Notes: a model not told the origin generated them from the letters alone. A DNA stretch of 64,000 nt from Variovorax gossypii (GCF_003965815.1 NZ_RXOE01000010.1:62001-126000); one strand, 5' to 3'; shown: positions 34,173 to 43,387, numbered from the stretch's first letter. A program made the numbers and translations.

Positions 34173-34913
34173 ATGCCCCGCAAAGCCCAGACCGAATCCG
34201 TCTCCGACCTCAATGCCGCCCCCGGCGGCGCGGCCGCGGTCGACCGCGCGCTGAGCCTGCTCTCGGCCTTCCAGCCGGGCGACGAGGCGCTGTCGCTCGC
34301 GCAGTTCGCCGAACGCACGCAGCTCTACAAGAGCACCGTGCTGCGGCTGCTGGCGTCGCTGGAGCACGCGCGGCTGATTCGCCGCCAGGACGACGGCCGC
34401 TACGCGCTGGGCATGGAGATCGCGCGGCTGCACGGGCTCTACACGGCGTCGCAGTCGCTCGACCGCATCGTGCTGCCGGTGCTGCGCGCGCTGGTCGCGA
34501 CCACCGGCGAGAGCGCGGCGTACCACGTGCGGCAGGTGCAGGGCGACAGCTGGGTGCGGCTGTGCCAGTTCCGCGTCGATTCATCGCACGTGGTGCGCGA
34601 CCACGTCCGCGCCGGCGACCTGCTGCCCAACGACCGCGGCGCGGGCGCGCGCGTGCTGATCGCCTTCGGCCCCGCAGCCGAGCTGCCGCGCGGAGCGAAG
34701 GAACGCAAGCTCTACGACACCATTCGCGCGCAGGGCTGGTGCGCGCTGGTGGGCGACCGTACGGCCGAGCTGGCCGGCATCTCGGCGCCGGTGTTCCATG
34801 CCGACGGCAGCCTGGCGGCCGCGGTCACGCTGACGATGCCCACGCACCGCTACGACGAGCGCTACATCGAGCCGGTGCGCGCCGCGGCCAGGGAACTCAG
34901 CGGGCAGGTCTGA
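34173..34913 (+). CDS. IclR-family transcriptional regulator
   Basis: A 246-residue regulator. The N-terminal winged helix (AVDRALSLLSAFQPGDEALSLAQFAERTQLYKSTVLRLLASLE) and the C-terminal effector domain (RALVATTGESAAYHVRQ; GVSAPVFHADG-like GISAPVFHADGSLAAAVTL) are complete. It is divergent from the lyase/CoA-transferase/Bug operon, with paired palindromes between, and is the probable regulator of that operon and itself. The effector is likely the catabolised acid or a CoA intermediate. Confidence 0.92.
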   Translation: MPRKAQTESVSDLNAAPGGAAAVDRALSLLSAFQPGDEALSLAQFAERTQLYKSTVLRLLASLEHARLIRRQDDGRYALGMEIARLHGLYTASQSLDRIVLPVLRALVATTGESAAYHVRQVQGDSWVRLCQFRVDSSHVVRDHVRAGDLLPNDRGAGARVLIAFGPAAELPRGAKERKLYDTIRAQGWCALVGDRTAELAGISAPVFHADGSLAAAVTLTMPTHRYDERYIEPVRAAARELSGQV

Positions 34914-34920
34914 CGGTCTT

Positions 34921-35018
34921 GCTCCTTCCCCTTTTGGGGGAAGGCTGGGATGGGGGCAAGCGGCCTTCGATGCTCAGCTGAAGATGCATCCGCCGCTTGC
35001 CCCCACCCCAGCCCTCCC
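34921..35018. repeat. Large inverted repeat, dispersed REP-like / bidirectional terminator element
   Basis: Two arms, ggaaggctgggatgggggcaagcgg and its near-complement around 34992-35018, flank a short centre. Each arm also ends in its own small hairpin (ccttccccttttgggggaagg; ccctcccccagcgggggaggg). It lies between the convergent ends of the IclR and Bug genes. The wording of the arms resembles intergenic repeats I associate with Comamonadaceae genomes; copy number was not checked. Confidence 0.65.
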
Positions 35019-35047
35019 CCAGCGGGGGAGGGAGAAATGCGGGAGCC

Positions 35048-36019
35048 TCAGGACTCGGCCTTGAAGCCCGAGTTCTTGATGGGCAACTCCCAGCGCTTGA
35101 GGTGCGCCGCCTGGATCGCAGCCAGTTCTGCCGGCCCCGCATGCGCGGGCACGAGCCCCAGCGCGTAGATCTTTTCCTGCACGTCGGGCATCCGCAGCGC
35201 CTCGGCCACGGCCTTGTCGATGCGCGCGACGAGTTCGGGCGACATCCCCGGCGGCCCGTACATCCCGAAGAAGGCATCGGCCGTCACGTTGATGCCCGCC
35301 TCCTTCAGCGTGGGCACCTCGGGCAGCGCGCGGCTGCGCTGCTCGCCCGTCACCGCGAGGATGCGGACCTTGCCCGCGCGATGGTGCTCGATGGTTTCCG
35401 AAGCGGTGTCGACCATCAGCGGCACCTGCCCGCCGATCAGGTCCTGCGCCGCCGGAGCACCGCCGCGATAGGCCACGTGCGTCATCGGCACGCCGGAGGC
35501 CTGGGCGATCAGCTGTCCCGCGAAGTGCGGCACCGTGCCCGCGCCCGAGGTGGCGTAGTTCGCCTTGGCGGGATTGGCCTTCATCCACGCTAGCACCGCC
35601 TTCAGGTCGCCAGCCGGCGCGCCCGGACCGGCCGTGACCGCGAAGTCGAAGGTGCTGCCGAGGGCGATCGGCGTGAAGTCCTTCGCCGGGTCGTAGCCGA
35701 GGTTCGGGTACAGCCATGGGTGAATCACCATCGCGCCGCTGGGCGAGAAGGCCAGCGTGTGGCCGTCGGGTGCCGAGCGCTTGAGCTCGCCCAGCGCGAG
35801 CCGTCCCGCCGCGCCGGGCTTGTTGTCGATGATGACGTTCTGCCCGAGCGAAACACGCATCTTGTCGGCCAGCAGGCGCGCCACCACGTCCACCGACCCG
35901 CCCGGGGGAAAGCCGACCAGTATTCGTACCGTGCGGTCCTGCTGCGCGAACGCCAGCGGCGCGGCGGCCGTGACGGCAAGGGCGGCAGCGGCCTGCGCTG
36001 CGAACTGACGGCGTTTCAT
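35048..36019 (-). CDS. Bug-family periplasmic substrate-binding protein (TctC-like)
   Basis: 323 residues. A signal peptide (MKRRQFAAQAAAALAVTAAAPLAFA, with a Tat-like KRRQF) is followed by VRILVGFPPGGSVDVVARLLADKM, IDNKPGAAGRLALGELKRSAPDG and THVAYRGGAPAAQ. It is the third Bug paralogue in the window. It lies 66 bp after a HisC-like aminotransferase gene on the same strand, so its ligand may be linked to that enzyme's substrate, but nothing fixes it. Confidence 0.9.
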   Translation of the reverse strand: MKRRQFAAQAAAALAVTAAAPLAFAQQDRTVRILVGFPPGGSVDVVARLLADKMRVSLGQNVIIDNKPGAAGRLALGELKRSAPDGHTLAFSPSGAMVIHPWLYPNLGYDPAKDFTPIALGSTFDFAVTAGPGAPAGDLKAVLAWMKANPAKANYATSGAGTVPHFAGQLIAQASGVPMTHVAYRGGAPAAQDLIGGQVPLMVDTASETIEHHRAGKVRILAVTGEQRSRALPEVPTLKEAGINVTADAFFGMYGPPGMSPELVARIDKAVAEALRMPDVQEKIYALGLVPAHAGPAELAAIQAAHLKRWELPIKNSGFKAES

Positions 36020-36085
36020 GGTCTTGTCTCCTCGTGGCGTTGTGGAAATGTCGGACCCGCCGGGTTCAGCCCGGCCTTGTTCGGC

Positions 36086-37063
36086 TCAGCGCAAGGCGGC
36101 CAGCACCGCCCGGTTCTGCTCCGGCAGGCCGATGCTGACGCGCAGCCACTCCGGCAGGCCGTAGGGGCCGAGCAGCGAAACCTCGATGCCGGCCGCCAGC
36201 AGGCGCGCATGCACGGCCTGCGCGTCGCCGACCCGCACCATCAGGAAATTGCCGGAAGAAGGAACGCATTCGAGGCCCAGCTCCTTCAAGCCGACCGCGA
36301 GCTGGTCGCGGCCCGCGGTGTTGAGCTCGTAGGTGCGCGTGAGGAAATCCGCGTCGCCCAGCGCGGCCACCGCCGCTGCCTGGGCCGGCGTCGTCACGTT
36401 GAAGCGTGGACGCTGCGCGTTCATGCGCGCCGTGAGCGCCGGCTGCGACACGCCGTAGCCGATGCGCAGCCCCGCCAGCCCGAAGGCCTTGGAGAAGGTG
36501 CGCGCCACGATCAGGTTGGGCAGGCGCCGCACCCATTCGATGCTGTCGTAGCGCTGCGCTGGCGACAGGTATTCGGTATAGGCCTCGTCCAGCAGCACCG
36601 TCACGTGCGCCGGCACCGACTGCAGGAAGGCCAGCAGCGGCGCGGCGTCGATGAAGGTGCCGGTCGGGTTGTTCGGGTTGGCGACGAACACCAGCTTCGT
36701 GTCGTCGCCGATGGCGGCGCGCATCGCGTCGAGGTCGTGGCCGAAGTCACGCGATGGCACGACGGTTGCGTGCGCATGGGCATGCGCCGTGGCCTGCGCG
36801 TAGACGATGAAGCCGTACTGCGAATAGACGACGCCCTCGCCCGGCTTCAGGCTCACCTGCGCCGCCAACTCGAGGATCTCGCTCGATCCGCTGCCCAGCG
36901 TGAGCCAGTCGGCCGGCACGTCGAGCCGGGCGGCCAGCGCGTTCTTCAGCGCCGTGCCGTTGCTGTCGGGGTAGTTGCCGGCGCCCGCGAGCGCTTCGGC
37001 GGCCGCGCGGCGGGCCGATTCGGGCATGCCGAGGGGGTTTTCGTTGGAGGCCAGGAGGATCAT
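36086..37063 (-). CDS. Class I/II PLP-dependent aminotransferase, HisC-like
   Basis: 325 residues, shorter than usual HisC (about 350). LASNENPLGMPESARRA, NPNNPTGTFID, LLDEAYTEYL and RTFSKAFGLAGLRIGYG (PLP lysine in SKAFGLAG) are typical. It could be a histidinol-phosphate or aromatic aminotransferase. It stands away from other his genes and beside a Bug protein, so a catabolic or aromatic role is as likely as histidine synthesis. It is divergent from malate synthase across about 200 bp that includes an AT-rich stretch (37077-37103). Confidence 0.85.
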   Translation of the reverse strand: MILLASNENPLGMPESARRAAAEALAGAGNYPDSNGTALKNALAARLDVPADWLTLGSGSSEILELAAQVSLKPGEGVVYSQYGFIVYAQATAHAHAHATVVPSRDFGHDLDAMRAAIGDDTKLVFVANPNNPTGTFIDAAPLLAFLQSVPAHVTVLLDEAYTEYLSPAQRYDSIEWVRRLPNLIVARTFSKAFGLAGLRIGYGVSQPALTARMNAQRPRFNVTTPAQAAAVAALGDADFLTRTYELNTAGRDQLAVGLKELGLECVPSSGNFLMVRVGDAQAVHARLLAAGIEVSLLGPYGLPEWLRVSIGLPEQNRAVLAALR

Positions 37064-37270
37064 GGAACTGGAATTCGTTTTTATTTAAGAAGTTAAATAT
37101 ATCCGGCACTTGCAACGCTCTTATCAGTGCCTACCCTTTGCACCACAGGGCGCCCGACATCGATTACCTCCATTTTTGTCACGGATAAATCCCGCTTCCG
37201 GCTCTTACTGGCCAGCAAAGTATCGAATAAAGTTCGTCCCAGGATTGCATTTGTCTCAAGGAGAACCCCC

Positions 37271-39445
37271 ATGACCGCCCGCACCACCGCCCACGGACTC
37301 CAGGTCGCGACCGAGCTGCACCGCTTCATCGAGGACAAGGTCCTCCCCGCCAGCGGCGTGGCCAGCGAAGTCTTCTGGAAGGGCTTCGACGCCATCGTCA
37401 GCGACCTCGCGCCGAAGAACATCGCCCTGCTCGCCGAGCGCGACCGCCTGCAGAGCGAACTCGACGCCTGGCACAAGAAGAACCCCGGCCCCATCGCCGA
37501 CATGCCGGCGTACCGCGCCTTCCTCGAGAAGATCGGCTACCTGCTGCCCCAGCCCAAGGGCGTGAAGGCCACGACCGCGAACGTCGACTCCGAACTCGCG
37601 CTGCAGGCCGGCCCGCAGCTGGTGGTGCCGATCCTGAACGCGCGCTATGCGCTGAACGCCGCCAACGCGCGCTGGGGTTCGCTGTACGACGCGCTCTACG
37701 GCACCGACGCCATTCCCGAGACCGGCGGAGCCGAGAAGGGCAAGGGCTACAACCCGGTGCGCGGCGCCAAGGTCATCGAGTTCGCGCGCAACGTGCTCGA
37801 CCAGGCCGCGCCGCTGCAGAACGGCTCGCACAAGAACGCCACCGGCTACAGCGTGAAGGACGGCAAGCTGGTCGTCGCGCTGCAAAGCAGCAGCACCGGC
37901 CTGGCCGATGCCTCGCAGTTCATCGGCTACCAGGGCGACGCCGCCGCGCCGTCGTCGGTGCTGCTGAAGCACAACGGCATCCACCTCGACATCCGCATCG
38001 ACCGCTCCACGCCCATCGGCAAGAGCGACGCCGCCGGCGTGAGCGACCTGGTGCTCGAAGCCGCGCTCTCGACGATTCTCGACCTCGAGGACTCGGTGGC
38101 CGTTGTCGACGCAGCCGACAAGGTGGTCGCGTACTCGAACTGGCTCGGCATCGTGCAAGGCACGCTGACGGAAGAAGTCGCCAAGGGCGGCAAGACCTTC
38201 ACGCGCGGCCTGAACGCCGACCGCGAATACACCGGCGCCGACGGCAAGCCCGTGAAACTGCACGGCCGCTCGCTCATGTTCCTGCGCAACGTGGGCCACC
38301 TGATGACCAACCCGGCCATCCTGTATGCCGGCGGCAAGGAGATCCCCGAAGGCATCCTCGACGCCGTGGTGACCACCACCATCGCCACCATCGACCTCAA
38401 GCGCAAGGGCAACTCGCGCACCGGCAGCATCTACATCGTCAAGCCGAAGATGCACGGCCCGGCCGAAGTGGCCTTCGCCAGCGAGCTGTTCGGCCGCGTC
38501 GAGCAGCTGCTGGGCCTGCCGGCCAACACCGTGAAGCTGGGCATCATGGACGAAGAGCGCCGCACCAGCGTGAACCTGAAGGCCTGCATCGCCGAGGCCG
38601 CCGCGCGCGTGGCCTTCATCAACACCGGCTTCCTCGACCGCACCGGCGACGAGATGCACACCGCCATGCAGGGCGGCCCGATGATCCGCAAGGGCGACAT
38701 GAAGTCCAGCGCGTGGATCGGCGCCTACGAAAAGAACAACGTGCTGGTCGGCCTGTCGAGCGGCCTGCGCGGCAAGGCGCAGATCGGCAAGGGCATGTGG
38801 GCCATGCCCGACCTGATGGCCGCGATGCTCGAGCAGAAGATCGGCCACCCCAAGGCCGGCGCCAACACCGCCTGGGTGCCCTCGCCCACCGCCGCCACGC
38901 TGCACGCGCTGCACTACCACCAGGTCAGCGTGACCGCGGTGCAGCAGGAGCTGGAGAAGATCGACGCCGATGCCGAGCGCGACAACATCCTCAACGCGCT
39001 GCTGCAGGTGCCGATCGCGGCCGAAGCCAAGTGGAGCGCCGAAGAGCGCCAGCAGGAGATCGACAACAACGTGCAGGGCATCCTCGGCTACGTGGTGCGC
39101 TGGATCGACCAGGGCGTGGGCTGCTCGAAGGTGCCCGACATCCACAACGTCGGCCTGATGGAAGACCGCGCCACGCTGCGCATCTCCAGCCAGCACATCG
39201 CCAACTGGCTGCTGCACGGCGTCGTGACCAAGGCGCAGGTCGACGAAACCTTCCAGCGCATGGCCAAGGTGGTCGACGAGCAGAACGCAGGCGACCCGCT
39301 GTACCAGCCGATGGCCGGCAACTTCGCGACCTCGGCCGCCTACAAGGCTGCGCAGGACCTGGTGTTCAAGGGCATCGAGCAGCCCAGCGGCTACACCGAG
39401 CCGCTGCTGCACGCATGGCGCCTGAAGGTGAAGGGCGAGGCCTGA
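37271..39445 (+). CDS. glcB: Malate synthase G
   Basis: 724 residues, normal for the G isoform. It condenses glyoxylate with acetyl-CoA to malate. KPKMHGPAEVAF, RIDRSTPIGK, LDLEDSVAVVDA and MEDRATLRISSQHIANWL are all conserved. The ATG at 37271 has the strong Shine-Dalgarno aaggag; the frame is open upstream but without one. No glcDEF or isocitrate lyase gene is adjacent. A terminator follows at 39493. Confidence 0.97.
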   Translation: MTARTTAHGLQVATELHRFIEDKVLPASGVASEVFWKGFDAIVSDLAPKNIALLAERDRLQSELDAWHKKNPGPIADMPAYRAFLEKIGYLLPQPKGVKATTANVDSELALQAGPQLVVPILNARYALNAANARWGSLYDALYGTDAIPETGGAEKGKGYNPVRGAKVIEFARNVLDQAAPLQNGSHKNATGYSVKDGKLVVALQSSSTGLADASQFIGYQGDAAAPSSVLLKHNGIHLDIRIDRSTPIGKSDAAGVSDLVLEAALSTILDLEDSVAVVDAADKVVAYSNWLGIVQGTLTEEVAKGGKTFTRGLNADREYTGADGKPVKLHGRSLMFLRNVGHLMTNPAILYAGGKEIPEGILDAVVTTTIATIDLKRKGNSRTGSIYIVKPKMHGPAEVAFASELFGRVEQLLGLPANTVKLGIMDEERRTSVNLKACIAEAAARVAFINTGFLDRTGDEMHTAMQGGPMIRKGDMKSSAWIGAYEKNNVLVGLSSGLRGKAQIGKGMWAMPDLMAAMLEQKIGHPKAGANTAWVPSPTAATLHALHYHQVSVTAVQQELEKIDADAERDNILNALLQVPIAAEAKWSAEERQQEIDNNVQGILGYVVRWIDQGVGCSKVPDIHNVGLMEDRATLRISSQHIANWLLHGVVTKAQVDETFQRMAKVVDEQNAGDPLYQPMAGNFATSAAYKAAQDLVFKGIEQPSGYTEPLLHAWRLKVKGEA

Positions 39446-39492
39446 GCCCCTGCTCGCCTGCAGCCGGGCAGGCGTGAAATGAAGTGAAGTGG

Positions 39493-39521
39493 AAGCCGGG
39501 CTCGTGCAGCCCGGCTTTTTC
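39493..39521 (+). terminator. Intrinsic terminator after glcB
   Basis: The perfect 10-bp stem aagccgggct/agcccggctt around a five-base loop is followed by a T run (tttttcttt). Confidence 0.9.
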
Positions 39522-39593
39522 TTTGGCGGTGCCGGCTGGCAGCGGCTCTTGTAGCGGCTCCTATCATCCGCAATCGCACACTCGCGTACCGCC

Positions 39594-39839
39594 ATGAAAT
39601 CCACCACCTTGATCCTCGCGGGCACGGCCCTGGGCGCCGTCATCGGCTACTTCGTCGGCGCGGGTCCGCGCGGCGTGGGCATCGGAGCGGTCATCGGAGG
39701 AATCGCCGGGCCAGCCTATGCGGCGATGGGTGCCGGCATCGGGCTGCTGTGCGGCGTGGTAGCAGCGATGCTGTGGTCAGCCGCGCAGGAAGCGTCGCGG
39801 CCCGATGCACCTCCTCGCGCACGAGGCGACGAGCCATGA
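39594..39839 (+). CDS. Small glycine-rich membrane protein
   Basis: 81 residues. Two hydrophobic segments rich in Gly/Ala (TTLILAGTALGAVIGYFVGAGPRG, IGAVIGGIAGPAYAAMGAGIGLLCGVVAAML) are followed by a polar charged tail. The glycine spacing is like glycine-zipper proteins. Function unknown. The stop overlaps the ATG of the decayed gene that follows (ATGA at 39836). Confidence 0.6.
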   Translation: MKSTTLILAGTALGAVIGYFVGAGPRGVGIGAVIGGIAGPAYAAMGAGIGLLCGVVAAMLWSAAQEASRPDAPPRARGDEP

Positions 39840-40479
39840 GCATGGACGCCCGGGTTCACGACGCCTTCACCCTCTGCATCCAGGCAGTCAACCTCGATAA
39901 CGCCATCGGTCACCACCCCGGCAGCGAGCAGCGGGCCCAGGTCGATGCGCTGGCGGCGCAGGTACAGCCTTTGATCGAGGCACTGGCCAGCGAGCCCTAC
40001 ACGGGCAAGGGCCTGGGCTGCGGCTACCTTGGCCATCGCGGCTATCGCACGCCCTGGGCCGACATGATGAACCGGCTGCGCGGCAGGGGCTCGACACAGC
40101 GCTGCAGCTGTGCGACGCGGCCAAGGGCTTCGACGACAGCCACCGCACCACCGCGATGCGCATTCATGCGGGGACGGTGGACGTCGCCACCATGCGCGCA
40201 TGAGTCGCGGCGCACCAGGACATGTTCGCCACGGCGCCAGGCCTCGAGGAAGAACTGCTGGTACGTGCCTACACCCATGGCCCCCGGGCCGGCGACGACG
40301 CCTTCGACGAACTGCTGGCCAGGGTCGACGCCATCGACAAGTCTCTGCGCCAAGGCGACGCGCGCCTGCGGGATGCGCTGCTGCTCGACCTCGGCATGGC
40401 CGCCGGGCAGGGCCCGCGCCGCCAGCTGTGCCGCAAGAAGATCGGCAATGCGTCGATCAAGCGCGAACTGGACGGCTAG
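39836..40479 (+). pseudogene. Decayed hypothetical gene with a frameshift and an internal stop
   Basis: Reading starts MSMDARVHDAFTLCIQAVNLDNAIGHH and runs to WADMMNRLR near 40077. There the frame must shift (cgcggcag where cggcag would fit) to continue QGLDTALQLCDAAKGFDDSHRTTAMRI. A TGA at 40201 then interrupts it, after which the same frame resumes VAAHQDMFATAPGLEEELLVRAY and ends KKIGNASIKRELDG at 40479. Two lesions make a true pseudogene likelier than a single read error. No known domain was recognised. It starts inside the end of the preceding membrane protein gene. Confidence 0.7.
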
Positions 40480-40553
40480 AGGCGAGGCTACGCGAATCCC
40501 GTCGATCCATTAGCATTCAGCCCGCCTCATCTTTCCCGGTCTTTCTCCCCTTC

Positions 40554-41870
40554 ATGAATCCGAACGCGGAACCGACGCCCGCGGAGCGCACTGGCGATGA
40601 CGCATCGCGCTCTCGCATCCCCCGCTCTTCCCACTGGTCCTCTTCCGCGGCCGCCATGCTCGTGGCACTGGCCACCGCCTTCGCACTGAGCCAGGCCTTC
40701 CGCACCGTCGGCGCCATGATGGCCACGCCGCTCACCAGCCACTTCGGGCTGACGCCGCAGCAGCTCGGCACCTGGGCGGGCACCTTCCACTTCATGTTCG
40801 GGATCATGCAGCTCGCGATGGGCGTGTCGATCGACATGTTCGGCGTGCGCCGCACGGTGCTGACAGCCTTTCCGCTGGCCATCGCGGGCGCGGTGCTGTG
40901 CGCGATGGCGCCGAACTTCCACGCGCTGCTGCTGGGGCAGGCGCTGATCGGCGTGGGATGCGCGCCGGCCTTCCTGGCCTGCACCGTGTTCATCGCGCGG
41001 CACTTCGACGCATCGCGCTTCACCGCGATGTCGGGGCTGGTGATGAGCCTCGCCGGCATGGGCATCCTGTTCACGGGCACGCCGCTGGCACTGCTGATCG
41101 AGGCTTCGTCGTGGCGCGTGGGCTATGCGGTGCTGGCTGCATTCGCTGTCCTTTCGTGGCTGCTCATCTCCTGGCGCGTGCACGAGCCTGCGCGCCCTAC
41201 GGACCAAGCACCCGCGGGACAGACCGAGCGCCAGTCGCTGCGCAAGGCCGTGCGCGAGCTGCTGCCGCTGTTCGCCATGCCCCACACGCTGGGGCTGCTG
41301 TGCTTCGCCTGCGTGTCGTACGCCGCCTTCATCACGCTGCGCGGCCTGTGGCTCGGCCCGGTGCTGCACGACCGCCACGGCCTCTCGCTGGTGGCGAGCG
41401 GCAACGTCGCGCTGGTGATGACCGTCGCCGGCATGATCAGCCCCACGCTCTTCGGCCGCATGGACCCGGGCGGCGCGCGGCGCACGCGCTGGATGATGGG
41501 CTGCGCGCTCGCCGGCACGCTGATGTTCGGCGCGATGGCGCTGACGCATTCGCGTGCGGTCGACATCGGCCTTCCGATCATCTATGGCCTGCTCTCCGGC
41601 TACAGCGTGCTGCAGTACGCGTACACCAAGAACGCCTACCCGGCCGCCATGACGGGCCGCGCGATGGCGCTGATGAACATGGCCATGTTCCTCGGCGTCT
41701 CGCTGATGCAGTGGACCACCGGTGTGGCCGCGTCGTGGGCCGTGGCGAATAGCGTCGAGCCGTTCCGCGCGGTGTTCCTCACCGTCGCGGGCATGCTGGC
41801 CGCCGGCACCATGGCGTTCTTCCTGCTGCCGCGCGCACCCGCACGGACGGCGGCGCAGCTCAGCGCTTGA
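40554..41870 (+). CDS. Major facilitator superfamily permease (paralogue of the gene at 3558)
   Basis: A 438-residue inner-membrane protein with about 12 helices. ALSQAFRTVGAMMATPLTSHFGL, VSIDMFGVRRTVLTAFPLAIAGA and IGVGCAPAFLACTVFIARHF are nearly the same as in the MFS protein of 3558-4808. The central loop and C-terminus differ. Substrate unknown. It overlaps the convergent EamA gene by 11 bp at the 3' end, just as its paralogue overlaps a convergent gene by 11 bp. Confidence 0.88.
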   Translation: MNPNAEPTPAERTGDDASRSRIPRSSHWSSSAAAMLVALATAFALSQAFRTVGAMMATPLTSHFGLTPQQLGTWAGTFHFMFGIMQLAMGVSIDMFGVRRTVLTAFPLAIAGAVLCAMAPNFHALLLGQALIGVGCAPAFLACTVFIARHFDASRFTAMSGLVMSLAGMGILFTGTPLALLIEASSWRVGYAVLAAFAVLSWLLISWRVHEPARPTDQAPAGQTERQSLRKAVRELLPLFAMPHTLGLLCFACVSYAAFITLRGLWLGPVLHDRHGLSLVASGNVALVMTVAGMISPTLFGRMDPGGARRTRWMMGCALAGTLMFGAMALTHSRAVDIGLPIIYGLLSGYSVLQYAYTKNAYPAAMTGRAMALMNMAMFLGVSLMQWTTGVAASWAVANSVEPFRAVFLTVAGMLAAGTMAFFLLPRAPARTAAQLSA

Positions 41871-42297
41871 TCGCCAGCATCAGCACGCCGCCGGCGATCA
41901 TCGCGACACCGGCCCATTCGCGGCCGGATGGGCGCTCGCCGAGGAACATCACCGCGAAGAGCACCACCAGCACCACGCTGAGCTTGTCGACCGGCGCAAC
42001 CTGAGAGGCATTGCCCATCTTCAGCGCGCGGAAGTAGCAGACCCACGACGCGCCCGTCGCGAGCCCCGAGAGAACGAGAAAGAGCCAGGTGCGCGGCGAC
42101 AGCTGCAGCGGGTTCGTCCACTTGCCGGTGGCGTTCACGAAGACCAGAAGCACCGCGAAGATCACCACGGTGCGCACCAGCGTGGCCATGTCGGAATCGA
42201 CGCCGGCCAGGCCCAGCTTGGCGAGGATGGCCGTCAACGCGGCGAAGACGGCCGACAGGACGGCCCAGAGGAACCAGTTGGAGGCGGTGAGGTTCAT
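41860..42297 (-). CDS. EamA-family small drug/metabolite transporter (single repeat)
   Basis: 145 residues with about five helices: one EamA repeat rather than the usual two. Ends VAPVDKLSVVLVVLFAVMFLGERPSGREWAGVAMIAGGVLML, a classic EamA C-terminal segment. Single-repeat EamA proteins are thought to work as dimers. The ATG at 42297 gives the family start. It converges on and overlaps the MFS gene. Substrate unknown. Confidence 0.88.
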   Translation of the reverse strand: MNLTASNWFLWAVLSAVFAALTAILAKLGLAGVDSDMATLVRTVVIFAVLLVFVNATGKWTNPLQLSPRTWLFLVLSGLATGASWVCYFRALKMGNASQVAPVDKLSVVLVVLFAVMFLGERPSGREWAGVAMIAGGVLMLAIKR

Positions 42298-42373
42298 GGT
42301 GCTTTCTTTCATCGACGACAACGCGGGCGCCTCCATCATGCGCGACGCGACTTGTCGCTAGCTGACGAGCGGC

Positions 42374-43153
42374 TCAGGCGTCTTCACCCAGCCTCGCCCG
42401 GATCTCCTTGCGGCTCAACTGGCGCTTGGTCGCGGCATAGACATCCGGTCGCCCGTACATGGCCTGGTTGCTCGATACGCCGAACTCCGGTCGACCCCAT
42501 GTGCAGGTGGTCTTGACGAAGCAGCGCCGCAGCGCGTCGAAACGCTTCTCCCAGACGCCCGGAGCCTTCATCGGCGGCGTGGGCGCCAGCGTGATCTCGA
42601 ACCAGTCGCCGTTCACGCAGTGCCATTGCGTGAGTTCGTCGATCGCGATGAAAGACGCATGTGGCTTCTTTCCGCTCCTCTCATCGCTCTCGCCGCGAGC
42701 CCATAGCCGGGCCTGGGCGAGACGCCGGTTGGGCAGCAGGATGCCGGTGACCGGATGCACGAACAGTTCGACATGCGAAGCCTGATGCAACGGCGCGCGA
42801 CTGCCGTCGTTCCACCAGCGTGCCCGCACCCACACTTCGCCATCGCGCAGCACCGCTGCGCGTTCGACGAAGTCGTCGATGTGTTCAAAGATGTGCGCCT
42901 GCACCGTGCTGCGGCGATCGATGCCGCTGCACAGTTCCGCGTAGACCTTGTCCCATGGCCGGTGCACCTGTTTGTGCAGCCAGCGTTTGAGCGGCGCGAG
43001 GTTTTCGTTGAGCCACTTCCTGTGCTTGTAGCCGCGCTTCATGCCGACGCGCGATCCTGCTTCGTTGCTGTTGCGCCAATTGCGTCCATCGCCCTGCACG
43101 CGCCAGCCGCTTCGCGGCCGCTCGACGATGACCTTGTCCATGTCGTCACGCAT
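42374..43153 (-). CDS. Conserved hypothetical protein, 259 aa (KxLNENLAPLxRxL family)
   Basis: A basic N-terminal half, KHRKWLNENLAPLKRWLHKQVHRPWDKVYAELCSGID, then RSTVQAHIFEHIDDFV, then beta-rich WVRARWWNDGSR and HPVTGILLPNRRL. QWHCVNGDWFEITL follows near residue 185. I recognise the pattern from scattered bacterial proteins with no assigned role; no catalytic motif is obvious. Its ATG overlaps the stop of the 75-residue basic protein upstream by 8 bp, so the two are probably a functional pair. Confidence 0.7.
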   Translation of the reverse strand: MRDDMDKVIVERPRSGWRVQGDGRNWRNSNEAGSRVGMKRGYKHRKWLNENLAPLKRWLHKQVHRPWDKVYAELCSGIDRRSTVQAHIFEHIDDFVERAAVLRDGEVWVRARWWNDGSRAPLHQASHVELFVHPVTGILLPNRRLAQARLWARGESDERSGKKPHASFIAIDELTQWHCVNGDWFEITLAPTPPMKAPGVWEKRFDALRRCFVKTTCTWGRPEFGVSSNQAMYGRPDVYAATKRQLSRKEIRARLGEDA

Positions 43154-43373
43154 CGTCGCTCCTCCCCCTGAAGTCACGCGCTGCCTTCTGCAGCGCCACC
43201 TTCTGCGCGCGCCGCTCGGCGCTGTGGGTGCGCAGGTGGCGCCCCGCCTTCTGGCTTGCTTCGCGGCGCGCCAGCGCGGCCACCACGGGATTGCGAGGTG
43301 CCGCATTCGGCACCGAAAAATAGAACCGGCCCAGACGTTTGTCGTCATCGCGGGCCTTTCGTTGAGCACTCAT
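43146..43373 (-). CDS. Small basic hypothetical protein, 75 aa
   Basis: A highly basic protein, MSAQRKARDDDKRLGRFYFSV, then ARREASQKAGRHLRTHSAERRAQKVALQKAARDFRGR. The charge and helix propensity suggest nucleic-acid or ribosome binding, but this is inference. The ATG at 43373 follows a Shine-Dalgarno-like ggag placed directly after a terminator hairpin (43388-43428). The stop overlaps the next gene's start, coupling them. Confidence 0.6.
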   Translation of the reverse strand: MSAQRKARDDDKRLGRFYFSVPNAAPRNPVVAALARREASQKAGRHLRTHSAERRAQKVALQKAARDFRGRSDDA

Positions 43374-43387
43374 GTGCACACACTCCG

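Noticed and set aside
37093..39643. Minus-strand 795-codon frame opposite malate synthase
   Set aside because: Val/Gly/His-rich shadow of a highly conserved glcB; no motif and no ribosome site.
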